Notes: generated from the sequence alone by a model not told the origin. Shown: positions 9,790 to 21,033, counted from the first letter of the stretch. The stretch: 64,000 bases of DNA from Polyodon spathula (GCF_017654505.1 NC_054543.1:23784339-23848338); one strand, 5' to 3'. A program made the numbers and translations.

Positions 9790-11391
9790 GTAGTGCAGCT
9801 GTTGTGCCGTGAATTGGGTCTGAGGCCACCTCCCTCCAGGGCCCTGTTGGGGAGGCTGAGGCTGGGGGGTGGGGGGGCTAGCGGTGGTGGTTGTCTAGGG
9901 TGGAAACCCTGGAACCGCCTTCTCAGTTGTTGCTGTGTGGGCTGGCTACGGCCACGACCACAGCCACGTCCACCAAGCTTAGGGAAGGTCCTACCTCCCG
10001 CCTAAGGCCTGTAGGCAGTGCCTAAGGTCACCTGGTAGGGCTGTGGGAACTGGCACCATCCGGGTGACTGTATGCTTCTGTGCAGAGTGCCAGCAGTTCG
10101 ACCTGACCCGTGCCGGAGCCTCTGCGTCTCGTGTTCCCTAAGGCTTTGCTGTAGGATCTCCTCCACTGCTGGGCCGAAGGTGTGGTCTGGTTATATGGGT
10201 GCATCCAACAGCGTGGCCTTATCAGCATCAGGCACCCGCTCCTGCAACAGCCGAGGCTGTCTGCGTGCAACCACTAGCCCTGCCAGGCTCCAGCCCAGGG
10301 TCTGACCCTGCAGGCCTGAGATCTGGAGCAACGAGTGTGACAGAAGTCAGTTACCTGGCCACAGGCATCATGCAAAATTCTGTCCAGGTATGCAGTGAAC
10401 ATGCTGGACGTGTTCGCTAGACGGATAGTTTGGTCTCCCGCCACATAGGCTCAATGGACATGTGTCTCTGTGATCCTGCACCGCAGGTTCGGGCACATGG
10501 GGTTCTTGGGCATACCTCCCACTAGCGGAGCCTTAACCAAGACTGCAATGGTGGATTCCACAGGGGGAAACCCGGCCAGGCCCAGCTTATTTGCCCCTTC
10601 CAGCGAGGCGAGAGGAGAACCATGTCTCAATTGTGCCGGCGCTGTAGCAGAGTGGTTCCAAGAGGAATGCATCTCTTCCATGAAATCGGGGAACGCTGGG
10701 AAGGTTTGAGCTCGGGAACCCACGTCATGCTGTCGAAAGACGGAACGGCGTGGGTCTGCCTGTGCTGTCCAGGGGACCTACAGGTATGCCGCCGAGTGCC
10801 CCATAAGCGCAGGCATGGACCCTACCAGTGGCAGTGTGCTAGTAACCGAGCAGCCTCGGAACTAGGGGCTGTATCAGCCTGGAATTCAGGCTCCACCTCA
10901 ACCTCCATATCCCGAGGTAAAGCGGACTCCCCCCAAGAAGCGGTGATAGAGCGCATCCTCATCTGAGCAGAGATCCCGGTCGATCCGCTCACCCTGTACT
11001 CCCCCAGAGGGGTCGGGGGCGGCACAGAGACTGTGACCGGCTCAAGGGGTGGGGGGGACACCACATGGGGGTCCAGTGCTGAAGCTGGTAGAGCCTGCAT
11101 CTCCAAAAGCTTCATGATCTGACCGATCTGAGCTTTCATGTTCATGATATCCTGCGCCTGCCGGGACTTTTTCTCCCGTCTAGCCAGAGGCAATGGGGAG
11201 CGGCTGCAGGTCAAAACGAAGGCCTGAGTACAGGGGATCTCCCCGGAGGAGATCTGTGATGGTGTCGGGAGGCATGAGTGAGAGGGGCCTGCTGAAGGGG
11301 CCAAAGAACGCCCCTGTGCAACTCTTTCCAGGCGGCTCACAAAGCCATGGAAGCCAGCCCTGCCCGTCATAGCACCAGGGTTGGAAACCAC
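9790..11391 (-). pseudogene. DIRS gag-like protein, copy 1
   Basis: Frame 11391-10822 (189 residues) has a basic, coiled-coil-like stretch (KKSRQAQDIMNMKAQIGQIM) followed by a Pro-rich linker. The next segment, about 10720-10450, reads FPAFPDFMEEMHSSW and then KLGLAGFPPVESTIA and CPNLRCRITETHV, a pattern typical of the gag ORF of fish DIRS elements. Out-of-frame pieces to about 10020 continue it (region around LLDAPI and EEILQ). The product would package element RNA. It is broken into at least four frames. The tail near 9900 is Gly/Arg/Pro-rich by composition. Confidence 0.65.
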
Positions 11392-12134
11392 AGTGCGCTC
11401 TAAACACCGTGTCTGCCGAGTGCACCTAGCACTGCGTGCACCGAATACAGAGCAAGAATAAACACACGCCTGAGCAGCGCGTAGCGTACAACAGGAGGAT
11501 GGCCGAAGCCGAGGCAGGCGATTGATTTACACACACAGTAATAAAAACAGTTTTTAAAATACAAAAAACAGTTAAATAATACAGGACAGATGGAGGAGAG
11601 CACATAGAATATTGAGCGACCTACACCAAGGTAAAGGCCCGTGCAGCCCGCTTACGTCTCAACCGAACAACGAGGGAAGCCTTGGTGAGGAGTATATGGC
11701 TGGCCCAGCGAAAGCAGCCGCAGAGCGGCTAGCGCTCTGTGTGAGTACGGGGACGCGTTGCTACAATCAAAACAAGGCCCAACCGCAATCCGCAGGTGGC
11801 TGGTGGGCTAACTCGACAATGGCAAGCCCGGTCCCGTGGAGTAATAGTGCTCTCCGAAGTAAGAAAGGGTGAAAAACATACACAATTCTTAACAATAATA
11901 CTTACCATAATAAGATGGACATATAAAAAGAAGCAGCCTGACATGCAAAGCGAGCAGGTGCTAATAGTCAAAAATAGAATAAAAAGGCTACAAATTTTTT
12001 AACTGCTGATTCCAGGAAAAGCGGCGACAGCCAGCTTTTAGCATAGAGTGCAGGGGAACTAGCAATAGCTTACACAGCGCTTTTTAGAAGAAAACAGGGC
12101 TCAGTGCAACACAGAGGTCTTATGTTACCAATGT

Positions 12135-12923
12135 GAGAAGCAAAAGGGGATGTTCCTCACCTGCATGACGGTTAAGTACCCTCAGGAGGCAGGACCGAGG
12201 GGGTCACTGAGGGGAGGGGGCCTATCGGCAGCTTGATATAAAGAGCTCAGTGACATCTATCAATAGGCAGGAGTGTATCCCATAACGATGTTTGTTGGCA
12301 ATCTTCGAATTGAAAGGGAACAGGGCACCTGTGTAGTGTTTTCAATTACATCTTTCTGTCTCCCGTGTCAGTGAATACCCACACCCTTCCACAGTAACAT
12401 AATACATGAAATAGTACACTAAACATAGTGGAAAGTGCATGATATATGATAGTAGCATAAAACATTAAATAGTACATTAAATACAGTGGAAAGTGCATAA
12501 TACCTGATAGTAACGTATAACATGAAATAGTAGCAGCAGCTAAAAGCAGATATCAGGCTTAAAGAACATGGAAAGCAAGAGAGAACGGGTGGGTCTTGAA
12601 AGTTGATTTAAAGCAAGCGATGGTGGGAGCATCACGCACCAAAGCTGGAAGAGAGTTTCAAAGAGTCGGAACCACAAAGCTAAATTAGCATTGTCCAAGT
12701 GTGGTGCACTTTTGCTTGGGGATAATAAGCAGGGCAGAGTCGGCGTACCTCAGCAGGTTGTGGGTCATAGCGGGTCAGCAGGTTGAGCAGGTACTCGGGA
12801 CCTATGTGATAAAGGGCATTGTAGAGTTGTAGAGTTTTGAACATAATCCTGAACTTTGGGGGATGTCTCGATGTCTTGAATGCAAGCAGAGAGCCGGACC
12901 ATGGCAGAGGGGCTACCAGGGTC
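12135..12923 (-). repeat. right arm of the large inverted repeat
   Basis: This is the mirror copy of 6003-6745. The order from the centre outward is DIRS terminal repeat (12135-12322), LTR-like end (12323-12391) and LINE 3' end (12392-12923). The LINE here continues without a break into its RT region beyond 12923, so the right side is the likely source and the left arm the copy. Its 3' UTR contains two tandem units with the motif AGTGGAAAGTGCAT where the left arm has one. Confidence 0.85.
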
Positions 12924-12932
12924 AAGTTTTAA

Positions 12933-13470
12933 CTAGAGCTGGGTGTTATCAGTATAGGAGTGAAACATAAGATTCTGTTGGCAGATAAGGTGACCCAAGG
13001 AAAGCATGTAGATATTGAAGAGAATGGGCCCAAGAACAGATCCTTGGGGGACACCACAAGTGACTGGGTTTGCAACACCACTGCACCCAGCATAAAAAAC
13101 AGACTGTATGCATCCAGATAGGCATGAGGACATCCAGGAGAGATAGGTTCCAGAGATCCCAGCATAGTTCTGAAGGCGGTCAAGAAGAATGCCATGATCT
13201 ATGGTGTCAAAAGAAGCTGTTAGGTCAAGAAGGACAAGCACAGAGGGAGCACCAGCATCAGCATTGAGCAGGAGATAATTCACAATCCGGAGCAGAGCAG
13301 TTTCAGTACTGTGATGTGACCGGAAACCAGACTGTAGAAATTCAAGCAGATTGTTGTCCGTGAGATGTTTCATCAGCTGATTGGCTACAGCCCTTTTGAG
13401 AGTTTTTGGGATAAAAGGGAGATTGGAGATGGGATAGAAATTAAATAAGTCCGCTGGGTTAAGGGAAGGT
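12933..13470 (-). pseudogene. LINE reverse transcriptase fragment
   Basis: The open frame 13373-12933 carries LLEFLQSGFRSHHSTETALL, LVLLDLTASFDTIDHGILL (block A with catalytic Asp), TCGVPQGSVLGPILFNIYM (block B) and HSYTDNTQL. The last box is normally YADD; here the second Asp is Asn (codon 12947-12945), which would abolish activity. The enzyme primes cDNA at nicked target DNA. A stop follows at 12935-12933 and the thumb is deleted. Confidence 0.85.
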
Positions 13471-13659
13471 TTTTTTTAGTACCGGCGTAACTCTGGCAAG
13501 CTTGAGGGCAGCAGGCAGTCAGTTGCTGGATATAGGATTTGGTCAATAGTCTTAAAGAGAACATTGGGTTTACCTTGTCCCATAGTTATGATTTCAGAGA
13601 AGTATTTCACCCTGACTGTGGCAAGCGCATGAGTGTAGCTCGCGAGATGGTCGGTCCAG

Positions 13660-14110
13660 ATCTATCTGTGAACCATTACTCTAGATGACCTCCACTTGCG
13701 CTCAAAGTTTGAGGGTGTACCATAGGCAGTTTCGGTCTTTCTTGACGATTCTGGTTGTAAGCGGGGCAACAGTGTCAATGATTTGAGTAAAGGTGGCTTT
13801 GTAGGTCACCGCATCATAAACTGAGAATGGTAGAGTACCAGTTAGAGGGGATGCAGAGACACATTCTGAGAGTTTCTGAGGATTCAGCAGATTCTTGGGA
13901 AGGAAGAAGACAACAGTATCAGTAGCAGAGGAAGGAGCAGGGAGATTAATATTAGCAGTAATTAAGAAATTGTCAGAGAGAGAGACATCTGAGATGGAGA
14001 GATTGGAGACATCAAGGCCCCTGGTGATGAGCAGATCCAGGGTGTGTCCTCAGATGTAAGATGTTGACAGACTGAGAAAGTCCAAGACAAGAAGATCAAG
14101 ATTGGTATTG
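13660..14110 (-). pseudogene. LINE endonuclease C-terminal region
   Basis: The minus strand reads LLVLDFLSLSTSYI, a stop, then GHTLDLLITRGLDVSNLSIS and DVSLSDNFLITANINLP. GHTLDL followed by SDHF-like residues is the usual end of the apurinic-type endonuclease of L2/CR1-like LINEs. Here the SDHF His is Asn (SDNF), a residue needed for catalysis. The frame goes on to IDTVAPLTTRIVKKDRNC, the linker to RT. Stops interrupt it, and it is too broken to form a long open frame. Confidence 0.7.
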
Positions 14111-14739
14111 ATTAAAAAGCTTGCTGAGAAGCAGCGATTTGTTAGTCAGAGAGTGACAACTGAAAAAGGAGATTTTCAAGTTTGTAGCAGGCAGTGTAGG
14201 GGGAGAAGCAGTTAGTAGGGGTATGTGCAGCAGGTACTTACTAGTACCTGGGAGTGGAGAATGAGTGAGCCCGATTTGTCCAGGGGATCCAGATATTAGG
14301 TGTCAAGGTAGGAATGAGGCCTCTAGTAGCCATTTGGAAAAAGGTCCTTGCTCCACCTATCCTCGCCACAGCTTAGACTGCCCTTGGACTTCTGGCACTT
14401 AGACTGGCTGGCGCTAAGAACGGCTGGCTTTCTAAGACACTGATTGCCAATTTATACTATCTGGTCTGCCTGGAGCCCTATACTTTACACATGTTTCTAA
14501 TCAGCCTCCCAAGTCAACATAGCCCAGAACACAAAGGAAATCTAAATTACTATTTTTACTATTTACCTTAACAATCAACAATTAAAACTATTTAATGAAC
14601 TGTAATTCACTTACCTAGTTCAATGTTCTTTACAACCTTAAACCCTTAACTATAGTTTGCAATTGCTAAAACAGTATTTAAAAAACACACATAACTGCAC
14701 CCTTATGCAAGTTTCCCAAAGAAAAAGCATAGCAAAGTG

Positions 14740-14860
14740 TAATAAAGCAATGTGGGCGCATGGCAAAGCACAGGTAAACATTATAAAGCCCAGAGAGGTA
14801 TGGTAAAGGATATTAAAATACATGGCAAACCATGGTGAACTTTGGTAGTTGCCGTGAATA
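14740..14860 (+). repeat. AAAGCA-rich dispersed repeat, copy 1
   Basis: It contains GCAAAGTGTAATAAAGCA and CATGGCAAACCATGGTGAA. The same pattern occurs at 30365-30510, 34497-34615 and, inverted, 46590-46720. The core is GTAAAGCA-type words at loose spacing around a CCATGG palindrome. No family is recognised. Confidence 0.5.
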
Positions 14861-15184
14861 ACCAATGGAAAGTTACAAAATGACGCTTTTTTAAAACTTT
14901 TATAAGGGCAATTTAAAAACAGGGTTAGCTCAGAATTTGAATTTTAACAAGCTGGGTCTGTAGTAGATTCTTAAATAGGGTTCAGCTAAACCGATGCCGA
15001 AAGACCAAGGCAAACTAAGATGTAGCACTGTTTCCGTACCTGTCACTTCACACTTTCATAACAGGTGGGGTTTTTTCACATCTTTTTATAAAGCATTTCT
15101 GTTCTTAAAGAAAATGTTTCACGTTTCAAAGATTTTAGAGACTTGTATTGCCTTTGTACCGACATGTATCCAGTACTGACAAGT

Positions 15185-15390
15185 TGGCTGGTGCTGCAGA
15201 ACTCTGGAATCCTGGGAAATTCTACCTAGCACTTACTTGATAAGAGCATTATTTTGACCTATTGGACAGGCCTGTCACCGTCTCAAAGCTAGGTAAAGGC
15301 AGATTTAGAAAATCTTAAATGGTCAATATTTGAGAAATAGAACCCAGAACCACTCAGAAATATTGCAAACAACAAATAGTAAAGGAAATA
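15185..15390 (+). repeat. unclassified dispersed repeat, copy 1
   Basis: It holds AGGTAAAGGCAGATTTAGA, TTTGAGAAATAGAACCCAGA and ACCACTCAGAAATATTGCAA. Related copies lie at 16515-16640 and 44515-44640 in the same orientation. No coding capacity and no terminal repeat are visible. It could be a SINE tail or an old MITE. Confidence 0.45.
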
Positions 15391-16514
15391 TTTTTTAAAA
15401 AGCAGTGAAATGGCATTTGAAGCTACCGTGTGTACTCTTTCAATCAATTAGGCCAGTTGAGGAAAAAATTAATGCCTGGTCACCCAGAGGACAGGCTGCC
15501 AAGAGCAAAAGAAAACAACACAAACATTACATTAGAACACAAAAGACGTTTAGAAAAACATTGGTCTCATTTTACTAACATGTTGGAACTGCTCTCTGCA
15601 ATTCCCATAAACCACATATTTGGATTTATGCTTATTTAATATTGTTACATAATTATATATGTTAAACTGTAGCATTATTTTCTTTTTCAGTTGAGTGTGA
15701 CTGAGATAAACTTTGTTTTTTGGTGTGACAGTATGAAAAAGTCTGTTTTGGATAGAATTTATCTTACCCAAATTCTGATCATCTTGTTAACTGCACTTAT
15801 CAGTTTGATTAAACAGATATACAGCCCATAACGATTGCTGGTTCGCTGCCTTGAATACAAGTCATTTGCTCTTTCTCTCTTGAATCTAACTTGAAAAAGA
15901 TGTCTGGCATATGATCACAAATGTGCCTCCTAGTGAGCGCAGAACACAATTAGTGAGTGTACAATAGTGACTCGCAGCTTCACACTGCAGTTTACATTAT
16001 ATAGATGTGTGCCCTAATTTCAGAGCCAAGACCATAAGCTGAAGGTGTGATTTGATGAACCTGTACTCTACTGGGATTAGACACAGCTGGATCTTTAAGA
16101 CAGCATCAAACATGTTTTTAGGGGCTCTATACATATGCCCTGCTGTGCGCAGTAAGCTCCTGGTATCAGGTAGAAGCTTTTCTGTTGGCACTGCACTGAA
16201 GCGCCACTGAGAAAATAATACTGAAACTCTGAAACAATAGAGCTTTTTAAAGTTCTCTATTCCATTTCCTCACTCCAAGCAGCAGTGCCATAGGATTCCA
16301 GAGTGAGGCTGTGTTGACTTGATGCACGTATTCCATTGAATTCAAGGCAATAAAAAATAACTGTGTAAATGCGGATGCGATAAACTATCTTTGGTGCAGG
16401 TAAATACCTTCTGGTACCAATCACGTGCAATAGAAATCTCTAAAACCTTGTAACTGTACAGTACTGTACTGTACCGAAAGATCACCTTTTCACATGAACT
16501 GAATCTAATGGGAC

Positions 16515-16640
16515 TGCTGTTCAGTGCCAGGCAGTTAGGATTCGCCTAACAAGATCAAAGGCAGATTTAGAGAACCATGATAATGACTCTATTGGAACCT
16601 AGAACCATATAGAAAGATGGCAAACACTGTAAGAGTTTTT
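16515..16640 (+). repeat. unclassified dispersed repeat, copy 2
   Basis: GGCAGATTTAGAGAACCATG and CTAGAACCATATAGAAAGAT match the copy at 15.3 kb; TTCAGTGCCAGGCAGTTAGG just before it matches the inverted motif pair at 3.8-4.0 kb. This suggests that the motif and the repeat belong to one family. Confidence 0.45.
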
Positions 16641-18814
16641 TTTTTTCATATCTGTGCTTTAGTTAATCTGCTTCCATTAGCCACACCGTTGCTATGATCT
16701 CAGTAACCATTCCAGATGCTGACTTCATATTTTCAGTGCTATGAAAACTCCTCTGGTAGAATCTGATGACACCCTTCCCTTTGACCTTTGATGGTTGACA
16801 TATTGGAATGACTTTTTGGTTTCTGGATGATAAAGACCTAATGCTTGGATTAATTGGCTTCATACTCATTTCACAACTGTATTCTACGATTCTCTAGTTC
16901 AAATGTACAAGATAAATGAACCCTTTTTTGGCAGTAAGCAGTGTCAAAGCCATTCAGATGCCATTCCTCTTACCTAATATGATATTCTAGTCATATAGTA
17001 AAATACATTGATCATGCAACATGTTTACACATATTTAAAGAACAGCTTTTTCAATTGTCAATTCTACATAGTTTCAGTGAGATATGGAAGCTCCCACACT
17101 CTATGTCGCAGTTATGTTTTTACATGTCTACATTGTGGATGTAAGCCCAGTGTTTCCTGATTTGCAGCATAGAGGCTGATGTGTGTGTTATTTCCACACT
17201 TGTTTGCACGAAGGCCCCTTAATTCCATTATCTTCTGGCTTGCTAAACTGCTTCCATTACAGATCGCTGTCGCGACCCCAATGCTGAAGCTGCACTTTGC
17301 TGATGGAACCAATGAGTAATTTCATCATTGCAATCTCCAATTACCTCAGCGATTACAGGCTGGGTTTACACTTGGACAGGCAAGCTGTAATTATCAAACT
17401 GAAAAAGGCTCTTGTCTTTTTTCTTTTTTACGCATGAAGGTTTTCCTGTGAAAGGATTGAGCACCTAATTATATTTCAAATCTCATGGGAAACTAAATAA
17501 AAACAAAAATCAGTTCCTAGTTGGATGTGCAACACCTCCAGTGGTGCCTGATGTGTTCCTGGCTGCCTACTAGCATGCTCAAGCTGCCCAGTAAATTACA
17601 GTCAGGGTCTTCTTTACCTCAAGAAATGCCCCCTCCCTGCAATATTACAGTGCAAATTTACTCTGCTAAATTTTTATAAGGGCTACCAGGATGGGGAGTC
17701 ATATTTATATGACAGACCCATGAGTGTGCAAGAGAAATCACACCCAACACCAAGGAGTAAGCAACCAATTCTCAAAGTTATTTGCTCCAAAGCATCATTA
17801 GCCTGCTCTTTTTAGATCGTAAAAACAAACCTAATAATATTTTGATACTCTTAAAGACGAAGTACCGGGTTCCAAAAAATATAACGTCTTACATCTATAC
17901 GTATTGCTACAACTGTTTAAATAAGGTACCTGTTTTTTTTTTTTTTCTTGCATTGTTAAAATCTTGACAACTTTTTACACTTATAACTTTAAAATCTATT
18001 TCAAAGTTGTTTTCAAAATGTCTACTCTAGTGCACTGGAGTTTGAGATCTGTGCTCTAAATCACCACATAACAAAAAGTGCTTTGACTTTTCTGTTCTGT
18101 ACCACATCATAGATCGTTATTGCTGTGTTACCTGTTTCACAATGTGGGCAATAATCCTTACACTATCAGTGCACTAGATAGAACAGCCATTTTAAAAAGA
18201 GCTTTGAAACAGGCTTTTAAAAAGTCATCAGGATGTTAACAATGAAAAGAGAAATTGCAGGTGCATTATTTAAAGAGAGGGAATATGAATGTACAATTAT
18301 TGTCCACCTCAGATGTAGAATTTACATATTCAACACAGCAAGGGACAGCACTTTTTTTTAGAGATGCCAACTGCACAGAACAAAACGAGAACACCCCCTT
18401 TAGGAAGAAGATGAGGAGGGGGAAAAGGAGGAAGGTGACTGTTTTGGGACCGGGACAATCAATTGAGACCAATGACCAGGAGTCAGAAATAGATATAATT
18501 AACCTTTCGAAGTGAAGTCCCAGTCCTACACAGATTTGTAATGTTCATGTACATGTGTAAATTACGAAATTGTGTTTGCCAATGGATGATTGATAATCAA
18601 GTAAGAGACCTGTGTAATTGGAGTCAGGAATGGACTCTCAGATTTATTTTCACAACACAATACCATATAAGGGTAGAATGACTACTGAGTTTTACAGTAG
18701 ATGGGATTAGTTGACTGTAAAAATATATATACTAAGTCCTGTTAGGATGTAAGGGGCTCAGTTTGTGAATGGAATGGAACACTTTACTGTTTGTGTACTT
18801 GTAAGATGGATGGC

Positions 18815-19365
18815 TGTAGGGGCGACGTCAGACCAGGAAATTAATCCACAGCACAGTAGCAGACTGGGGTACAACTGCACTTGTGCATTTATTCAAAATA
18901 AAATATTTAAACAAAACAGACACTGTTACAAAACAAAATGGCATGTTGGCCAAAAGAAACAGACAAACAAAACACACAAAACAAACAAGTATCATGCTGC
19001 GCTATGTCAGCATGAGTATCAATTGTAGGTTTACTCTCTATCTCTACTCTCTATACTCTCTCCACTCCACTCTCCACTTTCCACTCTCTACTCTCTTCTC
19101 TCTACGCTCTACTCTCTCCACTCTCCACTCTCTGAACATCCAACCCTGTTGCAGTCAAAGCTGCAGGCCTTTATAGTGGTGACCGAGGGATTAACTAGCT
19201 GTTAATTATCTTATTATCCCTCGGTCACATTTTGCACGGGTTAATTAATTCTGTGTGACTGTCATCTAGTTGAATAATCAGTAATTGACAATCACACATT
19301 CTCACTGGGGATTTTAAAAACCAAAACAAATAATGCTGGACAGCACCTCGCTCACCCTGCCAAAC
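18815..19365 (-). mobile_element. solo LTR (minus orientation), gypsy-like
   Basis: Read on the minus strand, it starts TGTTTGGCAGGGTGAGCG, has a TATA-like box (CCACTATAAAGGCC near 19180), a polyadenylation signal (TGAATAAATGC near 18893), and ends CTGACGTCGCCCCTACA. The end closely resembles that of the LTR at 32667-33195 (CTGACGTCATCAC). No internal retroelement sequence adjoins either side and I find no clear target duplication. The LTR holds a pyrimidine-rich minisatellite at 19033-19134. The Tc1 element at 19391 lies immediately beside it. Confidence 0.6.
19033..19134. repeat. CTCTA/CTCCA pyrimidine minisatellite
   Basis: About 100 bases of imperfect CTCTCTA and CTCTCCA units lie inside the LTR, downstream (on the minus strand) of its TATA-like box. 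All-pyrimidine tracts like this can slip and expand. Confidence 0.8.
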
Positions 19366-19390
19366 AATAAGGGCTTTTCGCCATCATATA

Positions 19391-20955
19391 CAGTGGTTTG
19401 CAGAAGTATTCACCCTCCTGCAAAGTTTTCATATTTTGTTGGCACCTGAGTATACTCCATGACACTTTCAAATTAGACTTTACATGTAGAATCTACACAA
19501 ACTACTCCACATTGATAAAGTAAAAAAAATGCATATAGAATATAAATAAGTAAGATTTACAGAGAAAAACAGATTAATCTCAGTTGCATAAGTATTCAAC
19601 CCCTTTGCTACTGCAGCCCTAAATCAGCTCAGGTGCAAATGATTTGTTTGAAAGGTCACAAAATTGGTGAAATGGTTTCAGCCTGTGTGTACTTAAAGTG
19701 GTTTAACTTGTTAATAATTTTCCTCAGGTATATAAAGACTTACATGGTGATCCAACAAAGCAATAATGAAGACCTAGGAGCTTTCGAAACAAGTCAGGGA
19801 TAAAGTAGTAGAGAGGCACAGATTTGGAGAAGGGTACAAGAAAATTTCAAAGGTGCTGATTATCCCTCTCAGCACAGTGAAGTCCATCATTAAGAAGTGG
19901 AAGATGAATCATACCACCCAGACACTACCCAGATCAGGTCGCCCTCCCAAACTGTGCAGACGGGCAAGCAAAAAACTGGTTCAGGATGTCACTCTGAAGC
20001 CCACAATGACCTTGCGAGATCTGCAAAGTTCTGTGTTGAGATGGAAGTCGTGTTCACACATCAACAATAAGCAGCCCCCTACACAAAGCTGTCATGTATG
20101 GACTGGTGGCAAGAAAGAAGCCACTACTCAAAAAGCCTCATCTTAAAGCACATATGAAGTTTGTGAAAAAAACATGCAGATAATACTGCAGATATGTGGA
20201 AAAAGGTTTTGTGGTCAAACGAAATAAAAATTGAACTTTTCGGTCTAAATTCCAATCGTTACATCTGGCTCAAGCCCAACACTGCACATCACCGAGTCAA
20301 CACCATCCCAATTGTCAAGCATGGTGGTGGCAGCATCATGTTATGGGGATGCTTCTCTTCAGCAGGGACTGGGAAGCTTGTCAGGATAGAGGGGAGAATG
20401 GATGGTGCAAGGTACAGGCGAATCCTTGAGGAAAACCTGTTTGAGTTAGCCAATACTGAAACTGTGGAGGAAATTCACATTTCAACAGGACAATGACCCG
20501 AAGCACAAAGCCAAAGCCACACTGGAGTGGTTGAATAAGAAGAGAAATCATGTTCTTGAGTGGCCCAGTCCTGACTTCAATCCAATCGAAAATTTATGGT
20601 GAGACTTGCAGTCCATCGACGATCTCCAACAAGCTTATCAGAACTGGAGCAATTCTCCTGTGAAGAATGAGCAAAAATTTCACAATTGCATTGTACAAAC
20701 TGTGCAAAAAGACCCATAGCAGTAATTGCTGCAAAAGGTGCTTCTACCAAGTGCTGACTTAAGGGGCTGAATAATTATGCAACCAGTAAATTTTATTTAG
20801 TACATTTTCTTTGCAAGTTTTGCTGACATTTAATCTCCTCCTCATATAACAGTGTTCAGTTTAACCATTACAGCTTTGAATACAAACAGTGTGTTTGAAA
20901 ATCTGTGCACACATTATTTGTAATTCAACAATATATAATACCTCTGCAAACCACT

Positions 20956-20956
<1 letters not shown>
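19391..20956 (+). mobile_element. Tc1-like transposon, full length, inactive
   Basis: Ends are CAGTGGTTTGCAGAAG and CTGCAAACCACTG, flanked by the TA dinucleotide expected for Tc1/mariner insertion. Length is 1566 bp, normal for the family. One broken transposase gene lies inside. A second, internally deleted member of the same family is at 55282. An AAT microsatellite begins exactly at the right-hand TA. Confidence 0.88.
19853..20620 (+). pseudogene. Tc1 transposase, broken
   Basis: The N-terminal frame 19853-20146 has the paired-like DNA-binding region (LIIPLSTVKSIIKKWKMN, then LPRSGRPPKL, the GRPR-type motif). Frame 20194-20496 has the start of the DDE domain, [17 protein letters not shown], where the first catalytic Asp (normally in WSDE) is Asn at 20218-20220. 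[19 protein letters not shown] follows. A frameshift near 20475 separates it from [12 protein letters not shown] (second Asp) and PIENLW (third acidic residue). The enzyme cuts and pastes the element at TA sites. Stops, frameshifts and the D to N change inactivate it. Confidence 0.85.

Positions 20957-21033
<77 letters not shown>
20957..21033. repeat. (AAT)n microsatellite
   Basis: About 25 uninterrupted trinucleotide units directly follow the right end of the Tc1 element, beginning with its target TA. Confidence 0.97.

Larger units (their letters stand above)
6562..12322 (-). mobile_element. DIRS-like tyrosine-recombinase retrotransposon, copy 1
   Basis: The element is about 5.8 kb, with inverted terminal repeats starting GTTCCCTTTCAATT at each end. 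On the minus strand it reads 5' UTR (12.1-11.4 kb), gag (11.4-9.8), reverse transcriptase (9.77-9.2), RNase H (9.2-8.4), a linker, and tyrosine recombinase (8.1-6.9). Near 6789-6845 a degenerate second copy of the terminal repeat (CCCTTTAAATTCGAAGATGG) lies inside the element, as expected for the internal complementary region of DIRS elements. There is no integrase, no protease and no direct target duplication, as in the family. Many stops and frame changes make it dead. Confidence 0.88.
12392..14300 (-). mobile_element. L2-like non-LTR retrotransposon (LINE), decayed
   Basis: On the minus strand it runs from an endonuclease C-terminal region (about 14110-13690) through reverse transcriptase (13470-12933) to the ORF2 C-terminus and a tandemly repeated 3' UTR (12900-12392). 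A deletion of several hundred bases removes the RT thumb between the IQDIETS motif and the FKTLQLYNA motif near 12860. The 5' end is uncertain; sequence to about 14640 could belong to it. The 3' end abuts the LTR-like piece and the DIRS terminal repeat. Confidence 0.8.
14301..18814. other. long non-coding stretch with three dispersed-repeat copies
   Basis: No gene is seen. 14301-14640 may be 5' sequence of the LINE. 14740-14860 is a copy of an AAAGCA-rich repeat also at 30.4, 34.5 and 46.6 kb. 15290-15390 and 16540-16640 are copies of another repeat, also at 44.5 kb, marked by GGCAGATTTAGA and AGAACCCAGAACCACTCAGA. 17230-17420 is less AT-rich, contains TAATTA-type sites and has the look of a conserved non-coding element, but I cannot test that. 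Small open frames here, such as 18255-18515, show no motif and no coding bias I can see. Confidence 0.5.

Noticed and set aside
18255..18515. 86-residue open frame with basic C-terminus
   Set aside because: It lacks recognisable motifs, and an opposite-strand frame of similar length exists; nothing supports coding.
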